Below, piece by piece: positions 25,505 through 35,152 of a DNA stretch of 64,000 bases. The stretch covers positions 1 through 64,000 of the forward strand of contig MPMI01000025.1 in the NCBI GenBank assembly GCA_002238415.1, in the 5' to 3' direction. Position 1 is the stretch's first letter; each line of letters opens with the position of its first letter. The notes beneath the pieces were generated by a model that was given only the letters and a program-made list of their open reading frames with translations, was not told the DNA's origin and did no database searches. The position numbers and the translations under genes are program-made. The DNA is from Desulfurellaceae bacterium bin18. Lineage in GTDB: Bacteria; Desulfobacterota; Binatia; Bin18.

Positions 25505-25577
25505 AATCGCTGAGCCTTACCCCTCCGGTCTCTCCCGGCCAGACTCTAACACCAACGCGCCTTCGGGCAACAGTGGC

Positions 25578-26195
25578 CTAGGCTGCCAGTCGCTCGCGCA
25601 CGCGGACCAGGCGCTCAGCGCCCCAGAACAGTTCGCCGTTGACCACATAGCTCGGGACGCCGAACACGCCCACCTTTTCGGCCTCGGCTTGTATGCGCTC
25701 CAACTCGCGGCGACCGTCGCCGTTCAGGTAATCGAGAAACCCCTGAGCATCGATACCGACTTCTTCCAGCACGTGCTTTAGCACTTGGGGGTCCTCAATA
25801 GCCAGTTCGCGTTTCCAAAAGCGTTCATACACGAGTTGGTGGTAGGGCCGAAAATCCCCCTGCTGTTTGGCGTATAACATGCCGATATGGCTCAGCGAGG
25901 AGTCGAAAATATGGCGGGGTCCCCGAATCGTCAGACCGCGTCGCGTGGCCTCCCGCCGACAGTCCATATAGCTGTATTTCACCCGCCGCCACTGATGGGC
26001 ATTCCTCTCCTCAGCCATGACTGTGCCCGCGTTATCGACCTGGGCAGAACCCAGAAATTTGGGAATGTCCAGTGTCAACGGCAGAAAGTTTACTGTCACA
26101 TCAAACTCGTTTTCGAGCTGAAAGGTTTCCTCTTGGGCAAGGTAGGCATACGGACTCTTATAATCAAAATAGTGGGTGATGGTGGTAATCGCCAT
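25578..26195 (-). CDS. DsbA-like 2-hydroxychromene-2-carboxylate isomerase family protein
   Basis: The 205-residue protein has the kappa-class GST/DsbA fold typical of 2-hydroxychromene-2-carboxylate isomerases. It opens with HYFDYKSPYAYLA, where the Ser of the DYxSP motif replaces the DsbA cysteine and binds glutathione, and ends with FGVPSYVVNGELFWGAERL. AGGAG before ATG 26195 fixes the start, ruling out a longer frame. The family acts in naphthalene-type aromatic breakdown, which would suit the nearby flavin monooxygenase-like gene. Confidence 0.88.
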   Translation of the reverse strand: MAITTITHYFDYKSPYAYLAQEETFQLENEFDVTVNFLPLTLDIPKFLGSAQVDNAGTVMAEERNAHQWRRVKYSYMDCRREATRRGLTIRGPRHIFDSSLSHIGMLYAKQQGDFRPYHQLVYERFWKRELAIEDPQVLKHVLEEVGIDAQGFLDYLNGDGRRELERIQAEAEKVGVFGVPSYVVNGELFWGAERLVRVRERLAA

Positions 26196-26268
26196 ACGGG
26201 TGCTCCTGTCTTCGTGGTTGCGGCTCGAACCTAGCCTATCCGCCGGCCCTCCTGCAAGGGAGGACCAT

Positions 26269-26298
26269 GTAGGGGCAACCCCCTGTGGTTGCCCGGCC
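26269..26298. repeat. Dispersed palindromic repeat, single copy
   Basis: GTAGGGGCAACC-CCCTGT-GGTTGCCCGG is nearly the same as the palindrome that seeds the tandem array at 22534. It lies in the divergent gap between the isomerase and the monooxygenase-like gene, just before the latter's ribosome-binding site. Confidence 0.8.
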
Positions 26299-26335
26299 CG
26301 TGCTCCAGTGCAATACACAAAACGAGGAGGACAGC

Positions 26336-27568
26336 ATGAGCAAGCGTATATCCACGGCGAAAATGGAACCGCGCCGCAGGCGCTATCCCCGGGTTGGCTC
26401 ACACGAGGAACTCGTCCGCCGGGCTCGAGCGCTGGCACCAATTCTCCGCCAACGCGAGCCGCATACCGATGACATCCGACATCTACCCGATGAAACCCGC
26501 CAGGAACTGCGGGCGGCCGGTCTCGCCCGGATTCTCCAACCTGCGCGCTATGGGGGGTGTGAGGCCCACCTGTCCGGTATGGTTGATATTCTGACGACGG
26601 TCGGCAGCGGCTGTGGTTCAACCGCCTGGTGCCTGGCCCAATACATCGGTCATAACTTTATGGTTGCGCAGTGGCCGGAACGTGCCCAGGAAACGGTCTG
26701 GGGGACGAGTCCGCAAAATCTGTTGAGCGGCATTCTCATCCCCCTTTTAGGCAAAGCCCGAAAGGTCCGGGGCGGGTATGAGCTGTCCGGGCAGTTTCCG
26801 TTCGTGAGTGGGGTCACGAGCTGTGACTGGTGCCTGTTTGCGGCCCTGGTGGAAAACGGACCGGGCGGTAAGCCTGAAGAGCGTTATTTCATCCTGCCCC
26901 AGGGCGCCTTTGAGATTCTCGATACCTGGGACGCCATCGGACTGCGGGGCTCGGCCAGCCACGATGTCAAAGCCAACCGCGTGTTTATCCCGACCCATAT
27001 GACGCTGCCGCTACGGCATCTGAAAGGCGGTGAGACGAGTCCGGGGCGCAAGGTCAATCGTGCGCCGCTCTACCGCTCACCCAGCTATATGACGTTCGGC
27101 ATTCTCATCTCCAGCGCGTCGGTCGGAATCGCCGAGGGCATTGTGCGCGACTACGTTGAGCAGGTTAAAAGCCGGGTCGCGCTCATGTCCGGCCAGGGCC
27201 TGCACGAGCAGGTGTTGCAACACACGAAAATTTCGGAAGCAACGCTGGCGGTCGAGGCCGCCAAAGCCCTGCTGCACAGAAACTGCGACGAGATCATGCA
27301 GATCATCGAAGCGGGCGACCTGCCGTCGCCCGAGCAGCGGACCAAATATCGTGCCGCGGGCGCTTACGCTGGCAAGCTGGCCTTCCAAGCAGCAAACCTG
27401 ATCTGGGATGCTGGCGGCGGTCGCGGAGTGTATATGAATAACCCCATTGCGCGCGCCTATCGCGATATCTGTACGGCAACCCGCCATTTCACCCATATCT
27501 GGGACGTGAACGGCGCAACCCACGGACGAGTCCGGGTCGGTCTGCCTCTGGATAATCCCGCGCTGTGA
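26336..27568 (+). CDS. Acyl-CoA-dehydrogenase-fold flavin monooxygenase (HsaA/HpaB-type)
   Basis: The 410-residue protein has the acyl-CoA dehydrogenase fold but matches the branch of two-component, FADH2-dependent oxygenases. These include the steroid enzyme HsaA and aromatic hydroxylases. Motifs include GSGCGSTAWCLAQYIGHNF, the SGQFPFVSGVTSCDWC strand and WDAIGLRGSASHDV. The C-terminus ends in the RDICTATRHFTHIWDVNG helix typical of this group. GAGGAGG precedes ATG 26336. A separate flavin reductase is normally needed; none is adjacent. Confidence 0.85.
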   Translation: MSKRISTAKMEPRRRRYPRVGSHEELVRRARALAPILRQREPHTDDIRHLPDETRQELRAAGLARILQPARYGGCEAHLSGMVDILTTVGSGCGSTAWCLAQYIGHNFMVAQWPERAQETVWGTSPQNLLSGILIPLLGKARKVRGGYELSGQFPFVSGVTSCDWCLFAALVENGPGGKPEERYFILPQGAFEILDTWDAIGLRGSASHDVKANRVFIPTHMTLPLRHLKGGETSPGRKVNRAPLYRSPSYMTFGILISSASVGIAEGIVRDYVEQVKSRVALMSGQGLHEQVLQHTKISEATLAVEAAKALLHRNCDEIMQIIEAGDLPSPEQRTKYRAAGAYAGKLAFQAANLIWDAGGGRGVYMNNPIARAYRDICTATRHFTHIWDVNGATHGRVRVGLPLDNPAL

Positions 27569-27583
27569 GTACCAACGAACCGA

Positions 27584-28228
27584 TCAGGCTCTGTTCCGTC
27601 TCCCGTGTCGCCACAGGAGCAGCATTGACCCCAAGACCAGCAGGTCCAGACAGAGATGCGCGGCAGCCAGCAACTCTCGGGGAAGGGGTTGGATTGTGGC
27701 CGCCAGAGGGACAAGAAAATCTGGCGCGGAAGCCTCGTCTGCCGCATGTTGGACCAGCCGTGTCAGGAGCCGGTGCTGCTGCTGAACCGAGTCCAGGGCG
27801 GTCCAGTGCAGATAGGCGAACACGCTGAAGGCCAGCGCCCAGGACACCAAGAGAGCGGTGGCGGTTCGGGGCCGATCAATGAGCCGGACGAGGACCGCAG
27901 AAAAAATCAGCAGCCCCAGTCCAACTCCGGCAAAGATGAACCAGAGTTGTCGGGCGGCTGCCGACTGCTGAAACACTAATCCGAGGATGTTGTGGGCGGT
28001 CACGATAGCCGTCGGGTCGAGGCCGACCTGGAGCGGGTCGATATGCGGGTCTATGCCAAGATCGGTCGTGGAACTGCCGCCCTCGTCTACGAGGCGAAAG
28101 TTCTCCTGGCCGAGTGTTGGCGGCTCGTCTGACTCTGCGGTAGCGCCGGGACTGCTACAGAGTGCCACACCAATAACAAGGGTAAAAAACAGGATCCGCA
28201 ATCGACTGCTGTCCGGTCTGTGAGTCAC
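27584..28228 (-). CDS. Hypothetical exported/membrane protein
   Basis: The protein (214 residues, GTG start at 28228) has an N-terminal signal-like segment (ILFFTLVIGVALCSS). A polar stretch follows, then three hydrophobic helices: LWFIFAGVGLGLLIFSAVLV, TALLVSWALAFSVFAYLHW and a last one before a basic tail. It resembles generic membrane proteins of unknown function. It converges on the monooxygenase-like gene with 15 bases between stops. Confidence 0.65.
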   Translation of the reverse strand: MTHRPDSSRLRILFFTLVIGVALCSSPGATAESDEPPTLGQENFRLVDEGGSSTTDLGIDPHIDPLQVGLDPTAIVTAHNILGLVFQQSAAARQLWFIFAGVGLGLLIFSAVLVRLIDRPRTATALLVSWALAFSVFAYLHWTALDSVQQQHRLLTRLVQHAADEASAPDFLVPLAATIQPLPRELLAAAHLCLDLLVLGSMLLLWRHGRRNRA

Positions 28229-28405
28229 GTGTCTGAATCCGCTCTGATATTTTGCTCTTCTTTATTGCCAGGAACGACAGCGACGTGCCAGCGGGGGTGG
28301 GTGCTGCAGAACGTCTCACACGGGTCGCCACCGGTCAGATGAATGCTTGTCTGGGTATCCGAGGTTTGCTATCCGTCCCTTCAATTCTTTCAAAAGGAGG
28401 CGGAC

Positions 28406-29390
28406 ATGGCTCAGACGCTTACAGAACTCTTAAAAGATGCGCCCCAAAACTGGGGACGCTGGGGTGCGGACGATGAACTCGGTTCTCTGAATTTTCTGAC
28501 CCAAGCGGAAGTCTTGCGCGGGGTGCGGGCTGTCCAGAACGGCAAAGTCTTTACGCTCCAGGTACGCATGTGTCATCCCGACGGTGACCCTGGCTATAAG
28601 GGGCGCAGCCAACCGAGCCGGATGATGGTCATGGACAAGGGCCATTATCTGAGCGGGAAAGCCCAGCCGTTTCCGGGCGGAATCGAGTACGCCGATGACG
28701 TCATGATGACCAATCTTCAGGCCACGACGCAGTATGATGCCTTAGGCCACGTCTGGTTCGACGACAAACTCTATAACGGCTATGATGCCAGAACGACCAT
28801 GGGTGGCGGACTCAGTAAAGACAGCATTCTGCCCGTAGCGGAACGCGGTGTGGTCGGCCGTGGCGTATTGCTCGATGTGGCCCGCTATAAAAACCTGCCC
28901 CATCTGTCTGCTGGGTATGGCATCAGTCTGGACGAGTTGCATCGGACGGCCGAACATCAAAAGTTGACCATCGAAAAGCACGATATTCTTCTGATTCGGA
29001 CCGGCTGGCTGAATCGCTTTTTTACTGAAGGGCCGGCGGCCTATTACGGTGAAAACGCAACGGATGAATCGCCCGATACCGCTGTCCAGGCTATGAGTGA
29101 ACCGGGTATTGCGTACAGTCCCGAACTGGTTCCACGAAATGGAAATTCCCAGCCTGGGCAGCGACACCCTGGCCAGCGAACAAACGTCTCACCCCGAGTC
29201 CGGCTGCTTTGTGCCGCTCCACGGGGCGCTCATGCGCAATCTCGGTGTCCTGTTCAGCGAAATCAACTGGCTCGAAGACCTGGCCACCGATTGTGCGCAA
29301 GACGGCCAGTACGCTTTTCTGTATGCCTGCACGCCGCTCAAGATTTTCGGTGCTGCCGGCTCGCCGATTAACCCGATTGTGGTGAAGTGA
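28406..29390 (+). pseudogene. Cyclase-family (kynurenine formamidase-like) hydrolase, frameshifted
   Basis: ATG 28406 follows a strong AAAGGAGG. The frame reads a normal cyclase-family protein (NWGRWGADDELGSLNFLT, TTQYDALGHVWFDDKLYNGY, DILLIRTGWLNRF) up to GIAYSPELV. It then jumps to another frame that carries the rest: WFHEMEIPSLGSDTLASEQT, HGALMRNLGVLFSEINW and GSPINPIVVK, ending at 29390. The break lies at 29123-29130, where the sequence reads GAACTGGT once. Restoring a second tandem copy of this octamer would give the expected ELVNWF and repair the frame, so loss of one 8-base repeat is likely. Either a real mutation or an assembly collapse could explain it. Confidence 0.85.
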
Positions 29391-29431
29391 AGACGGGCGC
29401 GGGCGAGATGCCCGCGCTCCCGGAGCAGGCC

Positions 29432-30325
29432 TTAGAGTCCCTGCAGAATTTTCGCCCGTTTGTCCTCGTACTCGGCGTCGGTCAAGTAGCCGCGCTCGTG
29501 CAGGCGTTCAATCTCCTGCAGGCGTTCTTCGGTCGCGACATACTGCACCGCCAGCCCTGATGCAAACGCGCTGCCGTCCGTACGCGCTTTGTAGCGGGCT
29601 TTGATAATCGCATCGACCTGACTGCCGTATTTGCGTATCGCATTGGCGCTGAGTTTGCTGAACAGACGGGTCTTGCTGGTACTCTCCTCGTCGGTGTCTC
29701 GAATCAGAGAGAGCGGCGCATCCCAGATCTTCTGGGAGAGCGTTTTTTCGTTACGCTGCACGCTCGATCGGACCTTCCCTAGTTTCCGGTAGGGTCGCAT
29801 TGGTGTCCCGGCCGTGACCACCACATCGGCCGCAGACTTTCTATCGGAATAGTCTCGCTCCCCCGTCACCGCTGGTGTCTGCGCCACCTGCTTGGGTGGC
29901 TCATAATAGGTCGTCACGTTGGCTTTGAGCGGTGTCAGTAAGCGCTCGGGCAGCGACGCCATGCCGGAGCCAACCCGAATGATGCTGCCACTATCGGAAT
30001 TGCTTTCGATAAAGACGTTCTGCTCTGACTTGCCGAGTGGTTTGTCCGGGTCGCGAATGGTCACCACCCAGCGCTCATCGTTTTCAACCGCCTTTTGCTT
30101 GGGCGCCCAACCCTCGTCCTTGGCCGTCTTAATCAACAGGGCGGCCAGTTGTTGCGGCGGCACTGAAAAATGAGCGGTTTGCGAGTCCGCATCGATTTCC
30201 CCCTCTTCTGCGAGTGGAGCGGTTGAAGCCGATTTGTCGGGACCTGAGAGTTTTGGAATAAGACTCCTGCTGCATGCCGGCAGGCTCAAGAGGAGCAGCG
30301 AGAGACACACATAAAGCACAGCCAT
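29432..30325 (-). CDS. Putative lipoprotein with C-terminal SHOCT-like domain
   Basis: With ATG 30325, preceded by AAAGGA at ideal spacing, the protein has 297 residues. It starts with a signal MAVLYVCLSLLLLSLPACS whose LPAC lipobox marks lipidation. A BamC/DUF-like extracytoplasmic region follows. The last 30 residues, EERLQEIERLHERGYLTDAE and on to AKILQGL, form a SHOCT domain, usually an oligomerisation module. The middle is low in recognisable motifs. Upstream ATGs at 30334 and 30331 are also possible. Confidence 0.78.
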   Translation of the reverse strand: MAVLYVCLSLLLLSLPACSRSLIPKLSGPDKSASTAPLAEEGEIDADSQTAHFSVPPQQLAALLIKTAKDEGWAPKQKAVENDERWVVTIRDPDKPLGKSEQNVFIESNSDSGSIIRVGSGMASLPERLLTPLKANVTTYYEPPKQVAQTPAVTGERDYSDRKSAADVVVTAGTPMRPYRKLGKVRSSVQRNEKTLSQKIWDAPLSLIRDTDEESTSKTRLFSKLSANAIRKYGSQVDAIIKARYKARTDGSAFASGLAVQYVATEERLQEIERLHERGYLTDAEYEDKRAKILQGL

Positions 30326-30570
30326 GCGCATCATCCTTTCTCGTTTTTGTTTGCAGTCGGTTTTCGCTCCATGTTTCCACTCCTCCGTCTCGTGGGGTGG
30401 TGGAGGCGCAGTCCCGATTGTAAGCCAAGTCGAGCGGGGGGACAACTCGGTCTAGTGGCGGGGTGGCTGGTGGGCGCCCTTGGGCTCTCGCCGACCCGTC
30501 ATAGCCGGATATATGGACGCAATGCTATAAGGTCTTGCATGAAGACGACGAGTTCGGAAGGAGACTATTC

Positions 30571-31608
30571 GTGAGCCAGCATATCAATCGACAGTGGCAT
30601 TTGGCCTGCCGCCCGCAGGGCATGGTCAAGGAATCGGACTTTGCGTATCACGAAGCCGAGATACCGCAGCTTGAAGACGGGCAGTTTCTGGTCCGTAATC
30701 TCTACCTCGCCTTTGAGCCGGCCATGCGGGGCTGGATCGAGGACCGCAAGAGCTATATCCCGCCGGTCCAGATTGGTGAGGTCATGCGGGCCCTGAGCGT
30801 GGGCCAGGTGGTTGAGTCGCGCCATCCGAATTTTCGGCCGGGTGAGTGCGTACAGGGCGGCTTTGGCTGGCAGGAGTATGCGGCCGCCAGTGAACGGGGT
30901 GGTCTGATGCCGCCGACGAAGATTCCGGTTGACGCCCCATTAACTTGGCCGTTGGGCGTTCTGGGAGTGACTGGTCTGACCGCGTATTTCGGTATTCTGG
31001 ACATCGGACAGCCCAAATCTGGCGAGACCTGTGTGGTATCGGGTGCGGCCGGGGCAACCGGCTCGATTGCCGGACAGATTGCCAAGCTCAAGGGCTGCCG
31101 GGTCATCGGGATTGCTGGCGGACCGGAAAAATGCCGCTGGCTGACCGAAGCGGCCCACTATGACGCGGCCATCGATTACAAGGCCGAAGATGTGGAAGCG
31201 CGGCTCGGCGCGTTATGCCCGGACGGCATCAATCTGTATTTTGATAATGTTGGGGGGGACATCCTGGACGCGGCGCTGGCGCATATTACGCTCAACGCGC
31301 GGGTGGTGCTGTGTGGCGGCATTTCGCGCTACAACGAGGCAACACCGCCGCCCGGACCGAAAAACTATATGAATCTGGTGATCCAACGGGCACGGATGGA
31401 GGGCTTTATTGTCATCGACTATACCGCCCGGTTCGGTCAGGCGGCTCAAGAGCTGACGGAATGGATCACCAACGACCGGTTGACCTTTCAGGAGGACATT
31501 CAAGAGGGATTTGAAAACGCGCCACGCACGTTTCTACGGCTTTTTGAAGGCAAGAATCAGGGCAAACAATTATTGAAAATTGCCGAGCCGTCATTGGACC
31601 GTTTGTAA
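30571..31608 (+). CDS. NADP-dependent medium-chain oxidoreductase (leukotriene B4 dehydrogenase / YncB type)
   Basis: The 345-residue zinc-free MDR enzyme reduces carbon-carbon double bonds of enones with NADPH. Visible are the N-terminal EPAMRGWIEDRKSYIPPVQI block, the LGVLGVTGLTAYFGILDIGQ segment, the Rossmann loop SGAAGATGSIAGQIAK, and DNVGGDILDAALAHI. GGAAGGAGA before GTG 30571 sets the start; in-frame upstream codons lack one. The gene is single and flanked by genes on the other strand. Confidence 0.92.
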   Translation: MSQHINRQWHLACRPQGMVKESDFAYHEAEIPQLEDGQFLVRNLYLAFEPAMRGWIEDRKSYIPPVQIGEVMRALSVGQVVESRHPNFRPGECVQGGFGWQEYAAASERGGLMPPTKIPVDAPLTWPLGVLGVTGLTAYFGILDIGQPKSGETCVVSGAAGATGSIAGQIAKLKGCRVIGIAGGPEKCRWLTEAAHYDAAIDYKAEDVEARLGALCPDGINLYFDNVGGDILDAALAHITLNARVVLCGGISRYNEATPPPGPKNYMNLVIQRARMEGFIVIDYTARFGQAAQELTEWITNDRLTFQEDIQEGFENAPRTFLRLFEGKNQGKQLLKIAEPSLDRL

Positions 31609-31624
31609 GGTTCAGCCGCGGGTC

Positions 31625-32578
31625 TCAGACTGCAAATACCCGCTCCGGGCCGGCAGGAATAATGCCGCTCGGATTCACTCTCCGAATGGTATAATATGTC
31701 CGTTTGATGTGCTCAAAATTCACCGTCTCGGCCACACCGGGCACGTCATACAGCCGTTTGAGATAGGCCGATAGATTAGGGTAGTCGATAATGCGGCGGA
31801 TATTGCACTTGAAGAGACCGTGATAGGCAATATCAAAACGAATCAGGGTCACAAACGCCCGCCAATCCGTCTCGGTGAGCCGCTCGCCAAGGAGATAGGA
31901 CTGCCCGTCCAGCCGTTGTTCCAATTCGTCCAGGCAGGTGAATACATCATTCACGGCCGCCTCATACGCCGCTTGGCTCACGGCAAATCCAGTCCGGTAG
32001 ACGCCGTTGTTGAGGCCCTCGTATATCCGCTCGTTCAGCGCGTCAATCTCAATCCGTAAGTCCGCAGGATAAAAATCAACTGCCGCGTCCCCATAAGCGT
32101 CAAAGGCGGTGTTGAACATGCGGATGATGTCAGCCGATTCATTATTGACCATCGTGCTCCGCTTCTTATCCCACAGAACCGGAACGGTCGGGCGGCCGGT
32201 AAAATGGGGGTCGGCGCGGGTGTAAAGTTCGTGGACGTAGCGAATATTGAACAGCGGATCGGGAACGGATCCAGGGTATTCACCAAAGCTATAGCCCTGG
32301 TCGGTGAATTCTGGGATAGCGATCGAAACCGAGACGGCGTCCTCCAGTTTTTTCAGCTTGCGGTAGAGCAGCGCTCGGCAGGCCCACGGGCAGTTGTAGG
32401 CAATATACAGGTGATAGCGCCCCGGCTCGGCCTGAAAGCCGCCGTCTCCGGTTGGACCGGACGAGCCGTCCGGGGTGATCCAATGTCGAAACGTCGATTC
32501 CTGCCGGATAAAGCGGCCCTGGGCGTCCGTGCGTTTTTTCATCTGCCAGTCGTCTTCCCATTTCCCGTCTACGAGCAT
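31625..32578 (-). CDS. Xi-class glutathione S-transferase (glutathionyl-hydroquinone reductase)
   Basis: The 317-residue protein matches the Xi class, which removes glutathione from glutathionyl-hydroquinones. Cys63 in the YNCPWACR motif is the catalytic residue. The N-terminal thioredoxin-like domain continues with PTVPVLWDKK and the NNESADIIRMFN contact loop, and the all-helical C-terminal domain contains LTETDWRAFVTLIRFD. GGAGG precedes ATG 32578. Its usual role is in quinone and aromatic metabolism, in keeping with other catabolic genes nearby. Confidence 0.93.
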   Translation of the reverse strand: MLVDGKWEDDWQMKKRTDAQGRFIRQESTFRHWITPDGSSGPTGDGGFQAEPGRYHLYIAYNCPWACRALLYRKLKKLEDAVSVSIAIPEFTDQGYSFGEYPGSVPDPLFNIRYVHELYTRADPHFTGRPTVPVLWDKKRSTMVNNESADIIRMFNTAFDAYGDAAVDFYPADLRIEIDALNERIYEGLNNGVYRTGFAVSQAAYEAAVNDVFTCLDELEQRLDGQSYLLGERLTETDWRAFVTLIRFDIAYHGLFKCNIRRIIDYPNLSAYLKRLYDVPGVAETVNFEHIKRTYYTIRRVNPSGIIPAGPERVFAV

Positions 32579-32607
32579 GGAGTCCTCCTTCCGATTGGTC
32601 TATCCAC

Positions 32608-33420
32608 TCACGAACGTGGCTGTTCTCTTAACACAACCTCGACCGGCTCCCCCACCGCAAGAGTACCCGCCGTCCGATGAATAATGTTCTGTCCAAAATA
32701 GACTTTCGTGCCGACCCGCCGATAGGTCGCCAGAGTACGCAGCGGCTCGACGCCGCGTTCACCCGTCGCCTGGTCGGTGGTGGTCACGGTACAGCGCTCA
32801 CACGGTTTGGCGACATCAAAGGTGATGGTATTAAGCTTCACCTGTTGCCAGCCGTCCTCGGCGTGAGGGTCGCAGCCGGTGACCACCAGATTGGGACGGA
32901 AACGGTTCATGGGTAGCGGTGTGTCGAGTCGCGCGTTGAGGTCGTCCAGGGACGCCTCCGAAACGAGCAGTAGCGGATAGCCATCGGAGAAGCCGGTGAA
33001 TGCCGGGGCTTTTGCATAGCGCGGGTCAACTTGGCGCTCGAAGGAATCCGCCATTTTGACCAACCGGACGGATTCTCCCAACCAGTCGGAAAAGAACTGG
33101 GCTACGGCGTCGCCCTGATCGACCGCCTCACACCAATCACGCCACACCCGCACGCGACGCGTTGGCCCAACGACACTCGTTGTTGATACCGAGACCGCCT
33201 GTCCCTCGGGTGTTGTAAGGCGTAGCGTGTCGGCCTCAAGTTGGGGGGTAATCAGGGCCAGGCGAGGATGCTCGCGCTGGGTCACGAACTCATTGTGCCC
33301 ATCAACGATCATCCAGCCCCGGTCGTGTCGGAGCCCGCGCGCGTCGAGCGCTGCCTGCGCACAGCGGATACCCGCGCACGATTTCACGGGATAGATATAA
33401 AGTGCGGTCACCGTAATCAT
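32608..33420 (-). CDS. MOSC domain protein with N-terminal beta barrel
   Basis: The 270-residue protein has the N-terminal MOSC barrel (ALYIYPVKSCAGI, GLRHDRGWMIVD) and the C-terminal MOSC domain with the RFRPNLVV strand and the conserved cysteine in AKPCERCTVTT. Related proteins bind molybdenum cofactor and reduce N-hydroxylated compounds. ATG 33420 lies 7 bases after the amidase stop, so the two form an operon; the longer frame upstream overlaps the amidase and is rejected. Confidence 0.92.
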   Translation of the reverse strand: MITVTALYIYPVKSCAGIRCAQAALDARGLRHDRGWMIVDGHNEFVTQREHPRLALITPQLEADTLRLTTPEGQAVSVSTTSVVGPTRRVRVWRDWCEAVDQGDAVAQFFSDWLGESVRLVKMADSFERQVDPRYAKAPAFTGFSDGYPLLLVSEASLDDLNARLDTPLPMNRFRPNLVVTGCDPHAEDGWQQVKLNTITFDVAKPCERCTVTTTDQATGERGVEPLRTLATYRRVGTKVYFGQNIIHRTAGTLAVGEPVEVVLREQPRS

Positions 33421-33427
33421 GTCGCTT

Positions 33428-34960
33428 CTATGCCTGCGACGGTGGGGGCGCGGCAAACACGTTTTTCTCGAAGGCGTCCGCGGCGCGTAAGACGGTGGCG
33501 TCATCCCCGTGCCGGCCAATCAGCATCATGCCCACCGGCAAGCCTTCCGAGACCGCGCAGGGAGCCGTCAGAGCGGGATGGCCGGTCACGTCGAACGGAC
33601 AGGTGTTGTGCAGCATTTCGAGGGCACGCTGCACATACTCTTCGCGGCTGGCGTCAGGTCCGGGAATTTCGGTGGCTTTCATCGGCAGGGTGGGCATGAG
33701 CAGCAGGTCGTGGGCTTGCAGGGCGGTATCGTAGGCCGCCCCCAGAGAGCGGGCCATGTTCTGGGCCTTGGCATAATAATGGCCATGATAATGTTCTTGC
33801 ATATAGCGGCCGAGCAGGATGACCATTTTGACGGTTTCCGACAGGTCGTTCGGACGGGTGAGCCGCCCGCGTGCCGCGGCATCAAGCAGGCTGGTGGTAT
33901 AATGCCCCTTCCAATTCGTCCCCATGCCGCCGCCTTCGACCATCAGCAGGGTCGGACCTTCGGTGGCAATACTGTTCCAGACATGCCGGCCATCGCGGTG
34001 CCAGGGTAAGGCTACGGTTGTGACCGTAGCCCCGAGTTTCTCAAATGCCTGGGCCGCTTTCCTGACGCTGTCATCTACGTCCGGTTCTGACACGTCCCAG
34101 CCAAAGCCCTCTTCCACAACACCAATTCGCAGCCCGCTGACCTCTCCGCTGAGGGCCTGAGTGTAAGCTTGGCCCTGGAGCCCGGCCTGCTGACGTGGAT
34201 CCAGTCCGTCCGGACCGGCCAATACCTCAAGCAGCAGGGCTGCATCATGGACGTTGCGCGTCATCGGCCCGGTATGATCCAGCGTGATTTCAATCGGCAT
34301 GATGCCGGTATACGGAACCAAGCCGTAGGTTGGTTTATGCCCGTAGATTCCGCACCATGAGGCCGGCATGCGAATCGAGCCGCCCTGGTCGCCGCCAATC
34401 GCCATATCGACCATGCCAGCCGCGACCAGAGCCCCGCTGCCGCACGAAGAGCCCCCGGTGGTGCGACTGTGGTTGTGCGGGTTGAGCACCGGACCGGTGG
34501 CATTGGTATGGCTGCCGCCGGAGAAGCACAGATTCTCACACACCGCCTTGCCCACAATATGTCCGCCGGCATCAAGAATGCGGGTTACAATGGTGGCGTC
34601 GATTTCCGGGGTATAGCCTTCGAGAATACTGCTGCCGTTCATCATGGGGACGCCGGCGACACAGACGTTGTCCTTGATGGCCAGGGTTTTGCCCGCTAAC
34701 GGTCCTGAGGATGCACCCTGGATGTCCGTTCGCCAGTACCAGGCCCCGAGTGGATTGTCTTCCGGCTGGGGCCGATAGCCCGGCGTCCGGGGGTGGGTGA
34801 CCGGCAGGCTCGGCTCGGTGAGTTCATCCAGTCGGGCGTAGGATTCCAGAACCCCAGCCATGAGGCCCTGAAACGATTCCAGGTCGTCATCGGTCAGTTC
34901 CAAACCGTAGCCGGTTGCAATATCGGCCAAGTCATCAATGGTCGGGCGTTTGACTGCCAT
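33428..34960 (-). CDS. Amidase-signature family hydrolase
   Basis: The 510-residue protein belongs to the amidase signature family, which hydrolyses carboxamides with a Ser-cisSer-Lys triad. The lysine is in LAIKDNVCV, the cis-serine in TTGGSSCGSGA, and the nucleophile in GGDQGGSIRMPASWCG. The C-terminal part carries the alternative-length extension seen in family members acting on small amides. AAGGAG upstream of ATG 34960 sets the start. The substrate is not predictable. It leads a two-gene unit with the MOSC protein. Confidence 0.93.
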   Translation of the reverse strand: MAVKRPTIDDLADIATGYGLELTDDDLESFQGLMAGVLESYARLDELTEPSLPVTHPRTPGYRPQPEDNPLGAWYWRTDIQGASSGPLAGKTLAIKDNVCVAGVPMMNGSSILEGYTPEIDATIVTRILDAGGHIVGKAVCENLCFSGGSHTNATGPVLNPHNHSRTTGGSSCGSGALVAAGMVDMAIGGDQGGSIRMPASWCGIYGHKPTYGLVPYTGIMPIEITLDHTGPMTRNVHDAALLLEVLAGPDGLDPRQQAGLQGQAYTQALSGEVSGLRIGVVEEGFGWDVSEPDVDDSVRKAAQAFEKLGATVTTVALPWHRDGRHVWNSIATEGPTLLMVEGGGMGTNWKGHYTTSLLDAAARGRLTRPNDLSETVKMVILLGRYMQEHYHGHYYAKAQNMARSLGAAYDTALQAHDLLLMPTLPMKATEIPGPDASREEYVQRALEMLHNTCPFDVTGHPALTAPCAVSEGLPVGMMLIGRHGDDATVLRAADAFEKNVFAAPPPSQA

Positions 34961-35152
34961 AGTGCGGGTCTCCTTGTCTCTGCTCGGTTTCGATATCCCT
35001 CTCCATAGCACAGGGTCTACGGCCTGGAGAAGATGGAGCGTTGTTCAAGCGATGGCCTGAGGTAGGGCGGTGTTCTCGTTCCGGCACAGCGTGCTATGTA
35101 AAACGACACGGAGCAGGAAGAATCGCCTGAGAACGGTTCCGGTCCACAGTGT

